64,000 nt of DNA from Ramlibacter sp. (GTDB taxonomy: Bacteria > Pseudomonadota > Gammaproteobacteria > Burkholderiales > Burkholderiaceae_C). How positions within the stretch are numbered: position 1 is the first letter of the stretch; each line of letters begins with the position of its first letter. Position numbers and translations under genes: made by a program. Of this stretch, positions 43,116-52,805 are shown piece after piece. The notes below the pieces were generated by a model that saw nothing but the letters and a program-made list of their open reading frames with translations, had not been told where the DNA came from and did not search any database. The DNA is taken from positions 20,370 to 84,369 of the forward strand of contig NZ_JAQGNQ010000113.1 of NCBI RefSeq assembly GCF_028291745.1, in the 5' to 3' direction.

Positions 43116-44171
43116 TCACTCAGCGAACAAGCCGCCCTCCGGCCGCGGCGCGGCCACGCCCAGGTGCCGGTACGCCGCCATCGTCGCCACGCGGCCCCGC
43201 GGTGTGCGCTGCAGATACCCTTGCTGGATCAGGTAAGGCTCGATCACGTCCTCGATCGTGTCGCGCTCCTCGCCGATCGATGCCGCCACGTTGTCCAGAC
43301 CGACCGGGCCGCCGTCGAAGCGATGGATCACCGCTTCCAGCAGCTTGCGGTCCATGATGTCCAGGCCCAGCGGATCGACGTCGAGCATGATCAGTGCCTT
43401 CTGCGCAATGTCGCAGTCGATGCGGCCGGTGCCCTTGACGTCGGCGTAGTCGCGCACGCGCCGCAGCAGGCGGTTGGCGATGCGGGGCGTGCCGCGCGAG
43501 CGGCGCGCGATTTCGGAGGCGCCCTCATCGTCGATCGGCGCCTGCAGCAGGCCGGCGCTGCGATGCACGATGCGCGTGAGTTCCTCCGCCGTATAGAACT
43601 CCAGCCGCGCGACGATGCCGAAGCGATCGCGCAGCGGATTGGTCAGCATGCCGGCGCGCGTGGTGGCGCCCACCAGCGTGAAGGGCTGCAGGTCCAGCTT
43701 GATCGAGCGGGCCGCGGGGCCCTCGCCGATCATGATGTCGATCTGGTAGTCCTCCAGTGCCGGATAGAGGATCTCCTCCACGATCGGCGAGAGGCGATGG
43801 ATCTCGTCGATGAACAGGACGTCGTTGCGCTCCAGGTTGGTCAGCAGCGCGGCGAGGTCCTTGGGCTTTTCCAGCACGGGCCCGGAGGTGGAGCGCAGGT
43901 TGACGCCCAGCTCGTTGGCGATGATGTGCGACAGCGTCGTCTTGCCCAGGCCCGGCGGCCCGAACAGCAGCACGTGGTCGAGCGCCTCGCCGCGCATCTT
44001 GGCCGCGCCGATGAAGATCTCCAGCTGCTCGCGCGTCTTGGCCTGGCCCACGTATTCGCGCAGGCCCTTGGGACGCAGCGCGCGCTCCATGGCTTCTTCG
44101 GCCGGCGACACCGGCGCGGCGGAGACGACGCGCTTGGGCGCAGGAACGAAGTCGTCGGTCTGGATCGACAT
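43116..44171 (-). CDS. ruvB: Holliday junction branch-migration ATPase RuvB
   Basis: The motor of RuvAB, which drives branch migration of Holliday junctions. The 351-residue product has Walker [15 protein letters not shown], Walker [18 protein letters not shown], the sensor [20 protein letters not shown] with the Arg finger region, and a C-terminal winged helix ([15 protein letters not shown]). The N-terminus [17 protein letters not shown] precedes the AAA+ domain. It lies 94 bases downstream of ruvA on the same strand. ruvC is not in the window. Confidence 0.97.
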   Translation of the reverse strand: MSIQTDDFVPAPKRVVSAAPVSPAEEAMERALRPKGLREYVGQAKTREQLEIFIGAAKMRGEALDHVLLFGPPGLGKTTLSHIIANELGVNLRSTSGPVLEKPKDLAALLTNLERNDVLFIDEIHRLSPIVEEILYPALEDYQIDIMIGEGPAARSIKLDLQPFTLVGATTRAGMLTNPLRDRFGIVARLEFYTAEELTRIVHRSAGLLQAPIDDEGASEIARRSRGTPRIANRLLRRVRDYADVKGTGRIDCDIAQKALIMLDVDPLGLDIMDRKLLEAVIHRFDGGPVGLDNVAASIGEERDTIEDVIEPYLIQQGYLQRTPRGRVATMAAYRHLGVAAPRPEGGLFAE

Positions 44172-44265
44172 CAGTAAGCCTCCCCCAGGCTCGAGCGCTT
44201 CGTGTCCGTCGCCTCTCCCCTGGGCAAGCGAAGGGGGCGAGCGTCTTCGGACGGCCGTGCGGCGC

Positions 44266-44838
44266 TCATCGCGCGAGCGCCTTCAGCGCCTGCTTGATCC
44301 CTTCACTCACGCCCACGTCTTTCGGCAGCGACTTCAACGCCGCCGCTGCTTCCTTGTCGCTGTAGCCCAGCGCCACCAGCGCCTGCAGGATGTCGGCCTG
44401 CGCGTCGTCGACCGGGCCGGCGAGGTGGCCGAGGTCGGCGCCGATCTTGCCCTTGAGTTCCAGCAGCAGGCGTTCGGCGGTCTTCTTGCCGATGCCGGGC
44501 ACCTTGACCAGCCGGCCGGCATCCTGCTGCGTGACGGCCTGCGCGATGTCGGCGACCGTCATGCCGCTCAGGACGGACAGCGCGGTACGCGGGCCGACGC
44601 CGGAAATCTTGATCAGCTGGCGAAAGGCCTCGCGCTCGCCGGCGGAGCCGAAGCCGAACAGGATCTGCGCGTCCTCGCGCACGACGAAGTGGGTGAGCAG
44701 CGAAATCTTCTCGCCGAGGCCAGGGAGGTTGAAGAACGTGCTCATGGGCACAGCGACCTCGTAGCCGACCCCGTGGCAGTCCACCAGCACCTGCGGTGGG
44801 TTCTTCTCCGCCAGCGTCCCCGTCAATTTGCCTATCAT
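44266..44838 (-). CDS. ruvA: Holliday junction-binding protein RuvA
   Basis: Tetrameric junction-recognition subunit of RuvAB. The 190-residue product begins [20 protein letters not shown], with domain I OB-fold, tandem HhH motifs ([17 protein letters not shown] and [17 protein letters not shown]) and a C-terminal domain III ([20 protein letters not shown]) that contacts RuvB. GGAGG precedes the ATG. It is divergent from the phoH-like gene, with about 27 bases between the start codons. Length is normal for the family. Confidence 0.97.
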   Translation of the reverse strand: MIGKLTGTLAEKNPPQVLVDCHGVGYEVAVPMSTFFNLPGLGEKISLLTHFVVREDAQILFGFGSAGEREAFRQLIKISGVGPRTALSVLSGMTVADIAQAVTQQDAGRLVKVPGIGKKTAERLLLELKGKIGADLGHLAGPVDDAQADILQALVALGYSDKEAAAALKSLPKDVGVSEGIKQALKALAR

Positions 44839-44865
44839 TGCAATCCCTCCGGCGGGATTATCAGC

Positions 44866-45807
44866 TTGATTCTTCGACACACCTTCTCCCCCCTGAACAA
44901 CACCCGCCTCGGCCACCTGTGCGGGCCCATGGACGAACACCTGAGGACCATGGAGATCGCACTGCAGGTGCGCGTCTCGCATCGCCAGGAACATTTCCGC
45001 GTCGAGGGCCCCAAGGCCAAGGCGGAGCGCGCGCTCGAGGCGCTGGAGGCCCTGTACGAAATCGCCGGACGCACGATCTCGCGCGAGAAGGTGCAACTGA
45101 TGCTGACCGGTGACGTCGCGATGGACCAGGACGAGGACGGCGCCCTCGTGTTGCACACACGCCGCACCGACCTGAAGGCGCGCACGCCGAACCAGACCGT
45201 GTACCTGGACAACATCGCCAGCCACGACATCACCTTCGGCATCGGCCCGGCCGGTACCGGCAAGACCTACCTCGCCGTCGCCTGCGCGGTGGATGCGCTG
45301 GAGCGCAGCGCGGTGCAGCGGATCGTGCTGACGCGGCCGGCGGTGGAGGCCGGCGAAAAGCTCGGCTTCCTGCCCGGCGACCTGACGCAAAAGGTGGATC
45401 CCTACCTGCGCCCGCTGTACGACGCGCTCTATGAACTGATGGGCGTCGAGCGGGTGGCCAAGGCCTTCGAGCGCAACGCGCTGGAGATCGCGCCGCTGGC
45501 CTTCATGCGCGGGCGCACGCTGAACAACGCGTTCGTCATCCTCGACGAGGCGCAGAACACGACGCCGGAGCAGATGAAGATGTTCCTCACCCGCATCGGC
45601 TTCGGCAGCAAGTGCGTGGTGACGGGCGACATCAGCCAGATCGACCTGCCCAAGGGTGCCCTCTCGGGATTGATCGATGCCGAGCGCGTGCTCAAGCGCG
45701 TGAAGGGCATTGCCCACACGCGCTTCATCAGCGCCGACGTCGTGCGGCACCCGCTGGTGGCGCGCATCGTCGACGCGTACGACGCCGCGCGCAAGTCCGA
45801 CGCATGA
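44866..45807 (+). CDS. PhoH-like ATPase (YbeZ-type)
   Basis: A 313-residue PhoH-family ATPase, associated with the endoribonuclease YbeY in ribosome maturation and stress. Walker A is [20 protein letters not shown]; Walker B is [20 protein letters not shown]. The start is set at a TTG (44866) giving [20 protein letters not shown], a stretch that looks like the family N-terminus in related bacteria; an ATG at 44929 is the fallback. Its stop overlaps the ybeY start (ATGA), the usual gene pair. It is divergent from ruvA. Confidence 0.9.
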   Translation: MILRHTFSPLNNTRLGHLCGPMDEHLRTMEIALQVRVSHRQEHFRVEGPKAKAERALEALEALYEIAGRTISREKVQLMLTGDVAMDQDEDGALVLHTRRTDLKARTPNQTVYLDNIASHDITFGIGPAGTGKTYLAVACAVDALERSAVQRIVLTRPAVEAGEKLGFLPGDLTQKVDPYLRPLYDALYELMGVERVAKAFERNALEIAPLAFMRGRTLNNAFVILDEAQNTTPEQMKMFLTRIGFGSKCVVTGDISQIDLPKGALSGLIDAERVLKRVKGIAHTRFISADVVRHPLVARIVDAYDAARKSDA

Positions 45808-46253
45808 GCCCTTCGGCTGACGTGTCGCTTCAGTTCGGCACCTTTGCCGAGGCCGCGGCGCATCGGCGCGTGCTCACCGCCGCACGCGTGCGCCAGTGGG
45901 TGGGCGTGGCGCTCACGGGCCCGGGCGAAATCGCGGTGCGCATCGTCGGCGCGGACGAAGGGCAGGCCCTGAACCGGCAGTACCGCGGCAAGGACTACCC
46001 AACCAACGTCCTGACCTTCGACTACGCGCAGCAACCGGTGGTCTCGGCCGACCTGGTGCTGTGCGCCCCGGTGGTGGAGCGCGAAGCGCAGGAACAGGGC
46101 AAGACCCTCGAGGCGCACTACGCGCATCTGCTGGTGCACGGGACCTTGCACGCGCAAGGCTACGACCACGAGGCCGGCGAGCAAGAGGCGCTGGAGATGG
46201 AGGCGCTGGAGATTTTGCTGATGGGAGTCCTCGGGTATCCCAACCCGTATTAG
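45804..46253 (+). CDS. ybeY: Endoribonuclease YbeY
   Basis: Single-strand RNase required for 16S rRNA 3' maturation and ribosome quality control. The 149-residue product has the zinc motif [20 protein letters not shown], with three His ligands, and the upstream signature [18 protein letters not shown]. Its ATG overlaps the PhoH stop (ATGA), coupling the two. Length fits the family. It converges on dtd eight bases later. Confidence 0.96.
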   Translation: MSPSADVSLQFGTFAEAAAHRRVLTAARVRQWVGVALTGPGEIAVRIVGADEGQALNRQYRGKDYPTNVLTFDYAQQPVVSADLVLCAPVVEREAQEQGKTLEAHYAHLLVHGTLHAQGYDHEAGEQEALEMEALEILLMGVLGYPNPY

Positions 46254-46260
46254 GGCCTGT

Positions 46261-46710
46261 TCACAGGCCCGGGCGCACCACCAGCGGAATCGTCACCGGC
46301 CCGTCGTTCACCAGGTGCACCTGCATGTCGGCGCCGAATTCGCCCGTCTGCACCACCGCATGGGCGGCCCGTGCCTGAACGACGAACCACTCGTAGAGCC
46401 TGCGTCCTTCCTCCGGCGGCGCCGCGTTGGTGAAGCTGGGGCGGTTGCCGCCGCTCGTGTCGGCCGCCAGCGTGAACTGGCTCACCAGCAGCAGGCCACC
46501 GGCCACGTCCTGCACGCTGCGGTTCATCTTGCCGGCCTCGTCGCTGAAGATGCGCAGCTTCAGCAGCTTGGCCAGCAGCTTGTCGGCCTGCGCTTCGCCG
46601 TCGCCGCGCTCGGCGCACAGCAACACCAGCAGGCCCGCGCCGATCTCGCCGACGGTGCGGCCCGCCACCACCACCTTGGCCTCGCGCACGCGCTGGATCA
46701 GGGCCAGCAT
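46261..46710 (-). CDS. dtd: D-aminoacyl-tRNA deacylase
   Basis: Removes D-amino acids mischarged on tRNA. The 149-residue product opens [20 protein letters not shown], contains the [20 protein letters not shown] segment with the catalytic SQFTL pocket, and has the Gly-cisPro cross-subunit motif [11 protein letters not shown] at its C-terminus. Its ATG overlaps the stop of the cation exporter (ATGA), so it is the second gene of that pair. Length is normal. Confidence 0.96.
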   Translation of the reverse strand: MLALIQRVREAKVVVAGRTVGEIGAGLLVLLCAERGDGEAQADKLLAKLLKLRIFSDEAGKMNRSVQDVAGGLLLVSQFTLAADTSGGNRPSFTNAAPPEEGRRLYEWFVVQARAAHAVVQTGEFGADMQVHLVNDGPVTIPLVVRPGL

Positions 46711-47627
46711 CAGACCGGGTCCTCCAGGTCTGCGGTATGCGCCTCCACGTCGCTGGGCAGCAGCTGGATGGTCGCGCGCAGCCCCGGCACGGCGCTCATG
46801 AGCGCCTGTTCCACCGAGCCGCGCACCGCCGCCGCCCGGCCGAGCGTCCAGTGCGCGGGCATGTGCATGTGCAGGTCCACGAAGCGCCGGCGGCCCGAGC
46901 GTCGGGTGGAGACATGGTCGAAGCGGATCCTGGGGTGCTTGAACTGCGCCAGGGTCTTGTCGATCTCGGCGATCACCTCCGGCTCCAGGGCGCGGTCCAT
47001 CAGCCCCTCGGAAGAGCGCCACACCAGGTGCACGCCCTCGCGCAGGATGTTGACCGCCACCAGGATGGCCACCACCGGGTCCAGCCACAGCCAGCCGGTG
47101 AGCGCGGCCAGGCTCACGCCGACGATCACGCCCACGGAAGTCCAGACGTCGGCGATGAGATGGCGCGCATCGCCTTCCAGCGCGATCGACCGATGCTCGC
47201 GCGCGGAGTGCACCATCAGCCATGCGAGGCCTCCGTTGAGGGCGGAGCTCACCACGGACAGCACGAGGCCGATGCCCAGTTGCTCCAGCGGCTGCGGTGC
47301 CAGCAGGCGCTTGATGCCGAAGCCGAGGATGCCGGCGGCCGCCACCATGATCATCAGCCCCTCGAAGCCGGCCGAGAAATACTCGGCCTTGTGATGGCCG
47401 TAAGGGTGGTCTTCGTCAGCCGGGCGCTGCGCGATCTTCACCATCAGCAGCGCGAAGGCCGCGCTGGCCAGGTTGACGATGGACTCCATCGCATCGGACA
47501 GCAGGCCGACCGAGCCGGTGAGCCACCAGGCGAGGAACTTGAGCGCGATCGTGACGGCGGCAACGGCCACCGACCAGCGCAGCAGGACTTGCGGCGCCAG
47601 GCGCCGGGCTGCAGGGGCAAGGGTCAT
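46710..47627 (-). CDS. Cation diffusion facilitator family transporter (FieF-like)
   Basis: A 305-residue CDF metal exporter using proton antiport. TM2 carries [19 protein letters not shown] with the site-A Asp pair; [20 protein letters not shown] and later [13 protein letters not shown] give the second half of the membrane metal site. The C-terminal cytosolic metallochaperone-like domain has [16 protein letters not shown] and HTADLEDP. Zinc or iron are the usual substrates. It lies upstream of dtd with a 1-base-scale overlap. GACAAT lies six bases before its ATG, but AGGAGA overlaps it, so translation start type is unclear. Confidence 0.9.
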   Translation of the reverse strand: MTLAPAARRLAPQVLLRWSVAVAAVTIALKFLAWWLTGSVGLLSDAMESIVNLASAAFALLMVKIAQRPADEDHPYGHHKAEYFSAGFEGLMIMVAAAGILGFGIKRLLAPQPLEQLGIGLVLSVVSSALNGGLAWLMVHSAREHRSIALEGDARHLIADVWTSVGVIVGVSLAALTGWLWLDPVVAILVAVNILREGVHLVWRSSEGLMDRALEPEVIAEIDKTLAQFKHPRIRFDHVSTRRSGRRRFVDLHMHMPAHWTLGRAAAVRGSVEQALMSAVPGLRATIQLLPSDVEAHTADLEDPV

Positions 47628-47668
47628 GGAGCGATTGTCTCCTGTGTCTTGCGTGCAAGAATCCGCCG

Positions 47669-48145
47669 ATGCGCCTGCTCAGCCGGTATCGCGCGCCTCT
47701 TGCGCTGTGGCTCGCCCTCACGGCAGCGGGTTGCGCGTTGCTGGCCCGCGCGGAGCTGGCGCAGTTGCGGGAAGACTTCGAGACCGACGCGCGCATCGCC
47801 CATCGCGTGCTGAGCCAGCGGGCCGTGCAGCACGATGCGATCCTCGCCACGCTGGCGTTGTTGCAGCCGCCCGCAGGTACCGCCCCGGCGGAGCAGCGGC
47901 TGCCCGCGTTGTATGCGCAAATCCTTTCCGTGCAGCGGCGCGATGGCGGGGCCGCGTGGCCCGATCCCGCCCTCGCTGCGGCGGAGGAACGCTCGCGCGC
48001 CGCCGGCCGCCCGGCGCTGGCCGATGCCGACCTGCGCCACGGCCGCTATCGCCTCGTGCTGGCCTCGCGGCCGGCCAGCTTCGCCGCGCAGTTCGACTTG
48101 CAGCAGGTCGTGCCATGGAACGAGTGGCCGATGGCCTCGCGCTAG
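47669..48145 (+). pseudogene. N-terminal remnant of a membrane sensor histidine kinase
   Basis: A 158-codon frame encoding only a membrane helix (SRYRAPLALWLALTAAGCAL) and a periplasmic sensor segment (EDFETDARIAHRVLSQRAVQ, HDAILATLALLQPPAG, GRYRLVLASRPASFAAQFDL), the layout of the N-terminus of sensor kinases in related bacteria. No second transmembrane helix, HAMP, PAS or kinase domain follows; the frame stops four bases before the vapC stop codon. The truncation point coincides with the toxin-antitoxin module, so insertion or replacement is likely. Could still be expressed as a short membrane protein. Confidence 0.6.
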
Positions 48146-48149
48146 CCGC

Positions 48150-48557
48150 TCAGTGGAGCCGGCCGGGGTAGATCATCAGCGCCGGCTCCACCTGTGCCAG
48201 CGCCAGGAAGTCGCGGTCGTTGTGCACCAGCAGGGCGGCGTTCTCCAGGGCGACGGCGGCGATCAGGCAGCCGTTGGGGCTGCGCATGGTGAACCCCGCC
48301 TTGCGGGCGCGGCGATAGAGATCCGCGGCGATCTCGTAGGTAGACAGCTCGCGCGGCTCGAGCAGCAGCATCGCCGAGAGCAGTGCGCGCAGCATCTCGA
48401 AGCCGCGGTCGCTGCGGGCGCCCTGCAGCACCTCCTGGTAGATGACGCCGGTGACCGCGATCTCCTCCTGGCCGTCACGGTCGTCGAGGAAACGCGTGGC
48501 GTCCGTCTCCACCCGGCGCGAGCGATCTATCCACACGGAGGAGTCCACCAGCAGCAT
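48150..48557 (-). CDS. vapC: VapC-type PIN-domain toxin
   Basis: A 135-residue PIN-domain ribonuclease. The acidic active site includes LLVDSSVWIDRSR (first Asp), TGVIYQEVLQGAR (Glu), and a C-terminal SPNGCLIAAVALENAALLVH NDRDF block in which Asn occupies the usual third Asp position while the final Asp is in NDRDF. Type II VapC toxins cleave tRNA or rRNA. The start overlaps the vapB stop (ATGA). It lies at the broken end of a sensor-kinase gene, suggesting recent acquisition. Confidence 0.85.
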   Translation of the reverse strand: MLLVDSSVWIDRSRRVETDATRFLDDRDGQEEIAVTGVIYQEVLQGARSDRGFEMLRALLSAMLLLEPRELSTYEIAADLYRRARKAGFTMRSPNGCLIAAVALENAALLVHNDRDFLALAQVEPALMIYPGRLH

Positions 48558-48847
48558 CAGGACTGCTCCGGCGGCTTGGCCTTGCTCGCCTTCTTGCGCG
48601 GCGCTGGCTTGTAGGGCGCGCGCGGCTGCTCCACGCGGTACTTGCCGGCCTCCTCGGGCGAGCCGGCCTTGGGATCGTAGGCAGGGTCGATGTCGCCGAT
48701 GCCGTAGAAGTCGCGAAAGCGTGGCCGCCGGGCGCGGGCCACCATGTCGCGCAGGGCGCGATCGACCACCTCGCGCTTGGTGCGCGCACCAGAGACCTTC
48801 ATGGCTTCCGCCACGAGGTCTTCATCGATGTCGATGTTGGTGATCAT
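48557..48847 (-). CDS. vapB: VapB-type antitoxin
   Basis: A 96-residue antitoxin with an N-terminal ribbon-helix-helix-type DNA-binding half (MITNIDIDEDLVAEAMKVSG, RTKREVVDRALRDMVAR) and a disordered, Lys/Pro-rich C-terminal half that would wrap the toxin. The order antitoxin-toxin and the ATGA overlap fit vapBC. A TGTACA repeat just upstream is the likely operator. The ATG has no ribosome site; a -10 element lies eight bases ahead. Confidence 0.85.
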   Translation of the reverse strand: MITNIDIDEDLVAEAMKVSGARTKREVVDRALRDMVARARRPRFRDFYGIGDIDPAYDPKAGSPEEAGKYRVEQPRAPYKPAPRKKASKAKPPEQS

Positions 48848-48855
48848 GGCGGTAG

Positions 48856-48874
48856 ATTGTACATGGCGTGTACA
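48856..48874 (-). promoter_or_regulatory. vapBC promoter and operator
   Basis: Two TGTACA hexamers (48858-48863 and 48869-48874) are separated by five bases, forming an inverted repeat. On the minus strand TACAAT (48856-48861) is a five-of-six -10 match ending eight bases before the vapB ATG. Binding of VapBC here would cover the -10. The -35 is weak. Prediction by position. Confidence 0.5.
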
Positions 48875-48890
48875 GATTCGCCACCCCCGC

Positions 48891-50126
48891 TCAACCCAAT
48901 GTCACCCGCGCGAACTTGCGTTTGCCGACCTGCACGACGTACTGGCCGGCCTCCAGCTTCAGGCCCTTGTCGCTGACGGTGGCGGAGTCCACCCGCACGC
49001 CGCCGCCTTCGATCAGGCGGTTGGCTTCGCTGGCCGAGGGCGCGAGGCCCGCCTGCTTCAGGACTTGCGCAATGCCCAGCGGCGCGCCGGACAGCGTCAC
49101 CTCCGGAATCTCGTCGGGCACGCCGCCCTTGCTGCGATGGATGAAGTCCTGCTCCGCCGCGTCGGCAATCGCCGCGCTGTGGAAGCGCGCCGTGATTTCC
49201 TTGGCCAGCATCACCTTGGCGTCGCGCGGATTGCGGCCGCCGGCCACCTCCTGCTGCAGTTTGACGATCTCATCCGCGTGGCGGAAGGACAACAAGGTGA
49301 ACCAGCGCCACATCAGTGTGTCGGAAATTGACATCACCTTGGCGAACATGGAGTTGCCAGGCTCGGTCACTCCGATGTAGTTGTTCTTGCTCTTGGACAT
49401 CTTGTCGACGCCGTCCAGGCCTTCGAGCAAGGGCATGGTCAGGATGCACTGCGGCTCCTGCCCGTATTCCTGCTGCAGGTGCCGCCCCATCAGCAGGTTG
49501 AATTTCTGGTCGGTACCGCCCAGCTCGAGGTCGCTCTTGAGGGCCACCGAGTCGTAGCCCTGCATCAACGGGTAGAGGAACTCGTGGATGCTGATCGAGG
49601 TGCCGTTCTTGAAGCGCTCGTGGAAGTCGTTGCGCTCCATCATCCGCGCCACCGTGTACTTGGCCGCGAGCTGGATCATCCCGCGCGCCCCGAGCGGATC
49701 GCTCCATTCGCTGTTGTAGCGAAGCTCGGTCTTCTCGGGATCCAGGATCTTGTCGGCCTGCGCGCGATAGGTTTCGGCGTTGGTCTTGATCTGCTCCGCG
49801 GTCAGCGGCGGCCGGGTCGTGTTGCGCCCCGAAGGGTCGCCGATCATCGAGGTGAAGTCGCCGATCAGGAAGATCACCTGGTGCCCGAGATCCTGCAGCT
49901 GGCGCATCTTGTTCAAGACCACGGTGTGGCCGATGTGGATGTCGGGCGCCGTCGGATCCAGCCCCAGCTTGATGCGCAAAGGCACGCCCGTCGCCTCCGA
50001 GCGAGCCAGCTTCTGCTCCCAGTCTTCGCGGGGAATCAGCTCCTCCGCGCCCCGCAGCGTGACCGCCATCGCCTCCCGGACACGCTCGGAAACCGGGAAT
50101 TTTTTTGTAACAACGTCTTGATTCAT
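48891..50126 (-). CDS. tyrS: Tyrosyl-tRNA synthetase
   Basis: Charges tRNA-Tyr. The 411-residue product has the class I signature as [20 protein letters not shown] (HIGH) and the KMSKS loop as [13 protein letters not shown], with a C-terminal S4-like RNA-binding domain ([24 protein letters not shown] segment [20 protein letters not shown]). Length matches the TyrZ/TyrS type with 40-50 more residues than the shortest forms. It is divergent from the M23 peptidase gene, and vapB lies 43 bases beyond its stop. Confidence 0.97.
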   Translation of the reverse strand: MNQDVVTKKFPVSERVREAMAVTLRGAEELIPREDWEQKLARSEATGVPLRIKLGLDPTAPDIHIGHTVVLNKMRQLQDLGHQVIFLIGDFTSMIGDPSGRNTTRPPLTAEQIKTNAETYRAQADKILDPEKTELRYNSEWSDPLGARGMIQLAAKYTVARMMERNDFHERFKNGTSISIHEFLYPLMQGYDSVALKSDLELGGTDQKFNLLMGRHLQQEYGQEPQCILTMPLLEGLDGVDKMSKSKNNYIGVTEPGNSMFAKVMSISDTLMWRWFTLLSFRHADEIVKLQQEVAGGRNPRDAKVMLAKEITARFHSAAIADAAEQDFIHRSKGGVPDEIPEVTLSGAPLGIAQVLKQAGLAPSASEANRLIEGGGVRVDSATVSDKGLKLEAGQYVVQVGKRKFARVTLG

Positions 50127-50311
50127 AAGGAGATTTCGCTGGAGGCGGGCCGCTCAGCTGGCTATACTTCGGCTCGTTTTGTCGCTGCCGATTCTAGTTG
50201 CGGCAGTTTTTTCTTCCTTCCCGCCATCGGTGCTCACCGCAGCATCGTGCAGGGATCCACCTGATCCGCGTGTAGGACAAGGTCCTACCCTCAGGCGACA
50301 AGAGGACGATA

Positions 50312-51667
50312 GTGAAGCAAACTTGGTTGACCCTCGGGGAACAACTCGTGTCGCGCGCAGCCCATGCGCTCGAACACCACCCCCGCCAGGTCACGGCCTT
50401 GGTCGCAGCCCTGCTGCTGACCGGCGGCGGCGGCGCCTTTGCCGTAGCCTCCCTCGGCCCGGACCCCTCCGCCCTCCCGGTTCGCGAGATCCTGGAGAAC
50501 GTGCAGCCGCTGCGCCTGGCCGAACAGGCCGAGGCCCTGGACGCCCATCGCTTCAGCCTGTTCTCGGCCGAAGACGTGCGGCCCACGGACAGCGCGGAAG
50601 CCCTGCTTGCGCGGCTCGGGATCAACGACCCCGCGGCTGCCGCTTTTCTGCGCGAGGATGCGCTGGCCCGCGCGCAAGTGCTGGGCGCGCCCGGCCGCAC
50701 TGTCAATGCCGAAGCGACCGATGGCCACAACCTGCTGCGCCTGTCGGTGCGCTGGGCGGTCGACGACAAGAAGTTCCAGCGCCTGGTGATCGAACGCCAG
50801 CCGTCCGGCGAGATCGTCTCGCGCCTGCAGACGCTGCCCCTGGTGGCTTCCCTGCGCATCGGCAGCGGCACCGTCCGCAACACGCTGGTGCAGGCGGTCG
50901 ACGAAGCCGGCATCCCGGAAGCGGTGACCACCCAGCTCGTGGACATCTACTCAGGCGAAATCGATTTCCGCCGCGCCTTGCGCGCGGGCGATCGCTTCTC
51001 GGTCGTGTACGAGACGCTGGAAGCGGATGGCGAACCGATGCGCACTGGCCGCGTGGTGTCGGCGCAGTTCGTCAATGCGGGTCGCACCCTGGAAGCCCTG
51101 TGGTTCCAGCAGCCGGGCCAGCCTGGCAGCTACTTCGATTTCCAGGGCCGCAGCCTCGAGCACCAGTTCCTGGCCTGGCCGGTTGCCTTCACGCGCATCA
51201 GCAGCAACTTCGCGATGCGCTTTCATCCGCTGCTGCACCGCTGGATCCGGCATGAGGGCACGGATTTCGCCGCCCCCATGGGTACGCCGGTGCGCAGTGT
51301 CGGCCTCGGCCGGGTCGAGTTTGCCGGCTGGCAGAACGGCTACGGCAACGTGATCCACATCGACCACGGCAACGGCGACAGCACCGTCTACGCCCACCTG
51401 AGCCACATCGACGTGCGCGCGAACGATGCCGTGCAGCGCGGACAGCTGATCGGCAACGTCGGCATGACCGGCTGGGCCACGGGGCCGCACCTGCATTTCG
51501 AATTCCGCGAGAACGGTCAGCAGCGCGATCCGGTGCAGATGGCGCAGGAGAGCAAGGGCGCCGAACTCGCGCCGCAGGCGCGGGCCGACTTCGACCGGCT
51601 GGCGCAGACGATGCGCAATCAGCTCGCGCAGGCGGCATCGACCAACCTGGTCGCGTCTTCCCGCTGA
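50312..51667 (+). CDS. M23-family metallopeptidase (murein hydrolase or amidase activator)
   Basis: A 451-residue envelope protein with a membrane anchor (HPRQVTALVAALLLTGGGGA), an OapA/LysM-like middle region, and a C-terminal M23 domain. Zn ligands are in RWIRHEGTDFAAPMGTPVRS (His, Asp) and GWATGPHLHFEFRENGQQRD (HLH), so a catalytically complete enzyme is likely, unlike EnvC/NlpD. Starts with GTG; AGAGGA lies five bases upstream. It is followed by anmK, fitting a peptidoglycan theme, and is divergent from tyrS. Possible DD-endopeptidase role in cell separation. Confidence 0.9.
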   Translation: MKQTWLTLGEQLVSRAAHALEHHPRQVTALVAALLLTGGGGAFAVASLGPDPSALPVREILENVQPLRLAEQAEALDAHRFSLFSAEDVRPTDSAEALLARLGINDPAAAAFLREDALARAQVLGAPGRTVNAEATDGHNLLRLSVRWAVDDKKFQRLVIERQPSGEIVSRLQTLPLVASLRIGSGTVRNTLVQAVDEAGIPEAVTTQLVDIYSGEIDFRRALRAGDRFSVVYETLEADGEPMRTGRVVSAQFVNAGRTLEALWFQQPGQPGSYFDFQGRSLEHQFLAWPVAFTRISSNFAMRFHPLLHRWIRHEGTDFAAPMGTPVRSVGLGRVEFAGWQNGYGNVIHIDHGNGDSTVYAHLSHIDVRANDAVQRGQLIGNVGMTGWATGPHLHFEFRENGQQRDPVQMAQESKGAELAPQARADFDRLAQTMRNQLAQAASTNLVASSR

Positions 51668-51681
51668 GGCAGGCGGGGCGC

Positions 51682-51687
51682 TAGGAT
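51682..51687 (+). promoter_or_regulatory. -10-like element for anmK, seven bases before ATG
   Basis: TAGGAT ends seven bases before the anmK ATG at 51695. The AGGA inside it could instead serve as a ribosome site eight bases from the ATG, so leaderless initiation is less certain here than at the other starts. Confidence 0.3.
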
Positions 51688-51694
51688 GCGCGCC

Positions 51695-52804
51695 ATGCCG
51701 GATCTTTTCATCGGCCTCATGTCGGGTACCTCGATGGACGGGGTCGACGGCGTGCTGGCGGACTTCTCATCGGGTGGCGTGCGCGTCCTGCACCACGCCA
51801 GCGACCCCTTCCCCGACGCCTTGCGTTCCGAGCTGATGGCGCTCAATGCCTCGGGGCCGGACGAACTCCATCGCGCCTGGCTGGCGGGCAATGCGTTGAT
51901 GCGCGGGTACGCACAGGTGGTGCAGCAACTGCTGGCGGCGTCCGGCCTGCAGCCCTCCGCCGTCGCGGCCATCGGCGCCCACGGCCAGACCGTGCGCCAT
52001 CGGCCCGGGCTGTTCGACGGCACCGGCTACACGATCCAGCTGGCCCAACCTGCCCTGCTGGCGGAGCTGACCGGCATCACGGTGGTGGCCGACTTCCGCA
52101 GTCGCGACGTCGCCGCCGGCGGGCAAGGCGCGCCACTTGCGCCGGCCTTCCATCGCGCCGTGTTTGCGCAGGCCGGCGAGACGGTGGGCGTCCTCAATAT
52201 CGGTGGCATTTCCAATCTCACGCTGCTGCGGCCGGACGGCCGCACCGAAGGCTTCGACTGCGGGCCGGGCAACGCGCTCATGGACGCCTGGTGCGCGCAG
52301 CACACGGGCCAGCCTTTCGACGACAACGGCCGCTGGGCGGCGAGCGGGCGCGTGCTGCCGGACCTGCTGGCGTCGCTGCTGGCCGAGCCCTTCTTCGCGC
52401 AGCCCGCCCCCAAGAGCACGGGCCGCGACCTGTTCAATCGCCCCTGGCTGGCCGCTCACCTGAAGAACCATGCGGCCGCGGCACCGGCCGACGTGCAGGC
52501 CACGCTTACCGAATTGACGGCCCGCGCCTGCGCGCAGGACGCCGAGCGCGCGGCGACTGGCCTCAAGCGCCTGATCGTGTGTGGTGGCGGCGCCTTCAAC
52601 GGCCACCTCATGGCGCGTATCGCAGCCCTGTTGCCGCAGGCGCAGGTGATCTCCAGCGCCCAGGCCGGGCTGCCCCCGCTGCAGGTAGAGGCGGCGGCTT
52701 TCGCCTGGCTGGCCATGCAAGCGCTGCGCGGTGAAAAGCTGGACCTGCAAAACACAACGGGCGCCCGAGGCGCCCGTGTGCTGGGTGGGATCTACCCCGC
52801 GTAA
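51695..52804 (+). CDS. anmK: Anhydro-N-acetylmuramic acid kinase
   Basis: Phosphorylates and hydrolyses 1,6-anhydro-MurNAc from wall turnover to MurNAc-6-P for recycling. The 369-residue product carries FIGLMSGTSMDGVDGVLADF at the N-terminus, AIGAHGQTVRHRPG, the ATP-site GVLNIGGISNLTLLRPDG and GFDCGPGNALMDAWCA, and ends GARVLGGIYPA. ATG at 51695 is preferred over 51686 by family N-terminus. It follows the M23 gene by 27 bases. Its last codons include a hairpin that faces the convergent erpA transcript. Confidence 0.96.
   Translation: MPDLFIGLMSGTSMDGVDGVLADFSSGGVRVLHHASDPFPDALRSELMALNASGPDELHRAWLAGNALMRGYAQVVQQLLAASGLQPSAVAAIGAHGQTVRHRPGLFDGTGYTIQLAQPALLAELTGITVVADFRSRDVAAGGQGAPLAPAFHRAVFAQAGETVGVLNIGGISNLTLLRPDGRTEGFDCGPGNALMDAWCAQHTGQPFDDNGRWAASGRVLPDLLASLLAEPFFAQPAPKSTGRDLFNRPWLAAHLKNHAAAAPADVQATLTELTARACAQDAERAATGLKRLIVCGGGAFNGHLMARIAALLPQAQVISSAQAGLPPLQVEAAAFAWLAMQALRGEKLDLQNTTGARGARVLGGIYPA
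52757..52777 (-). terminator. Hairpin in the 3' end of anmK, possible terminator for erpA
   Basis: ACGGGCGCC-CGA-GGCGCCCGT is a perfect 9-bp stem with a 3-base loop. On the minus strand it is followed by TGTGTTTTG, a modest U-rich tail, placing it 28 bases after the erpA stop. The same bases encode part of the conserved AnmK C-terminus. Confidence 0.5.
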
Positions 52805-52805
52805 C

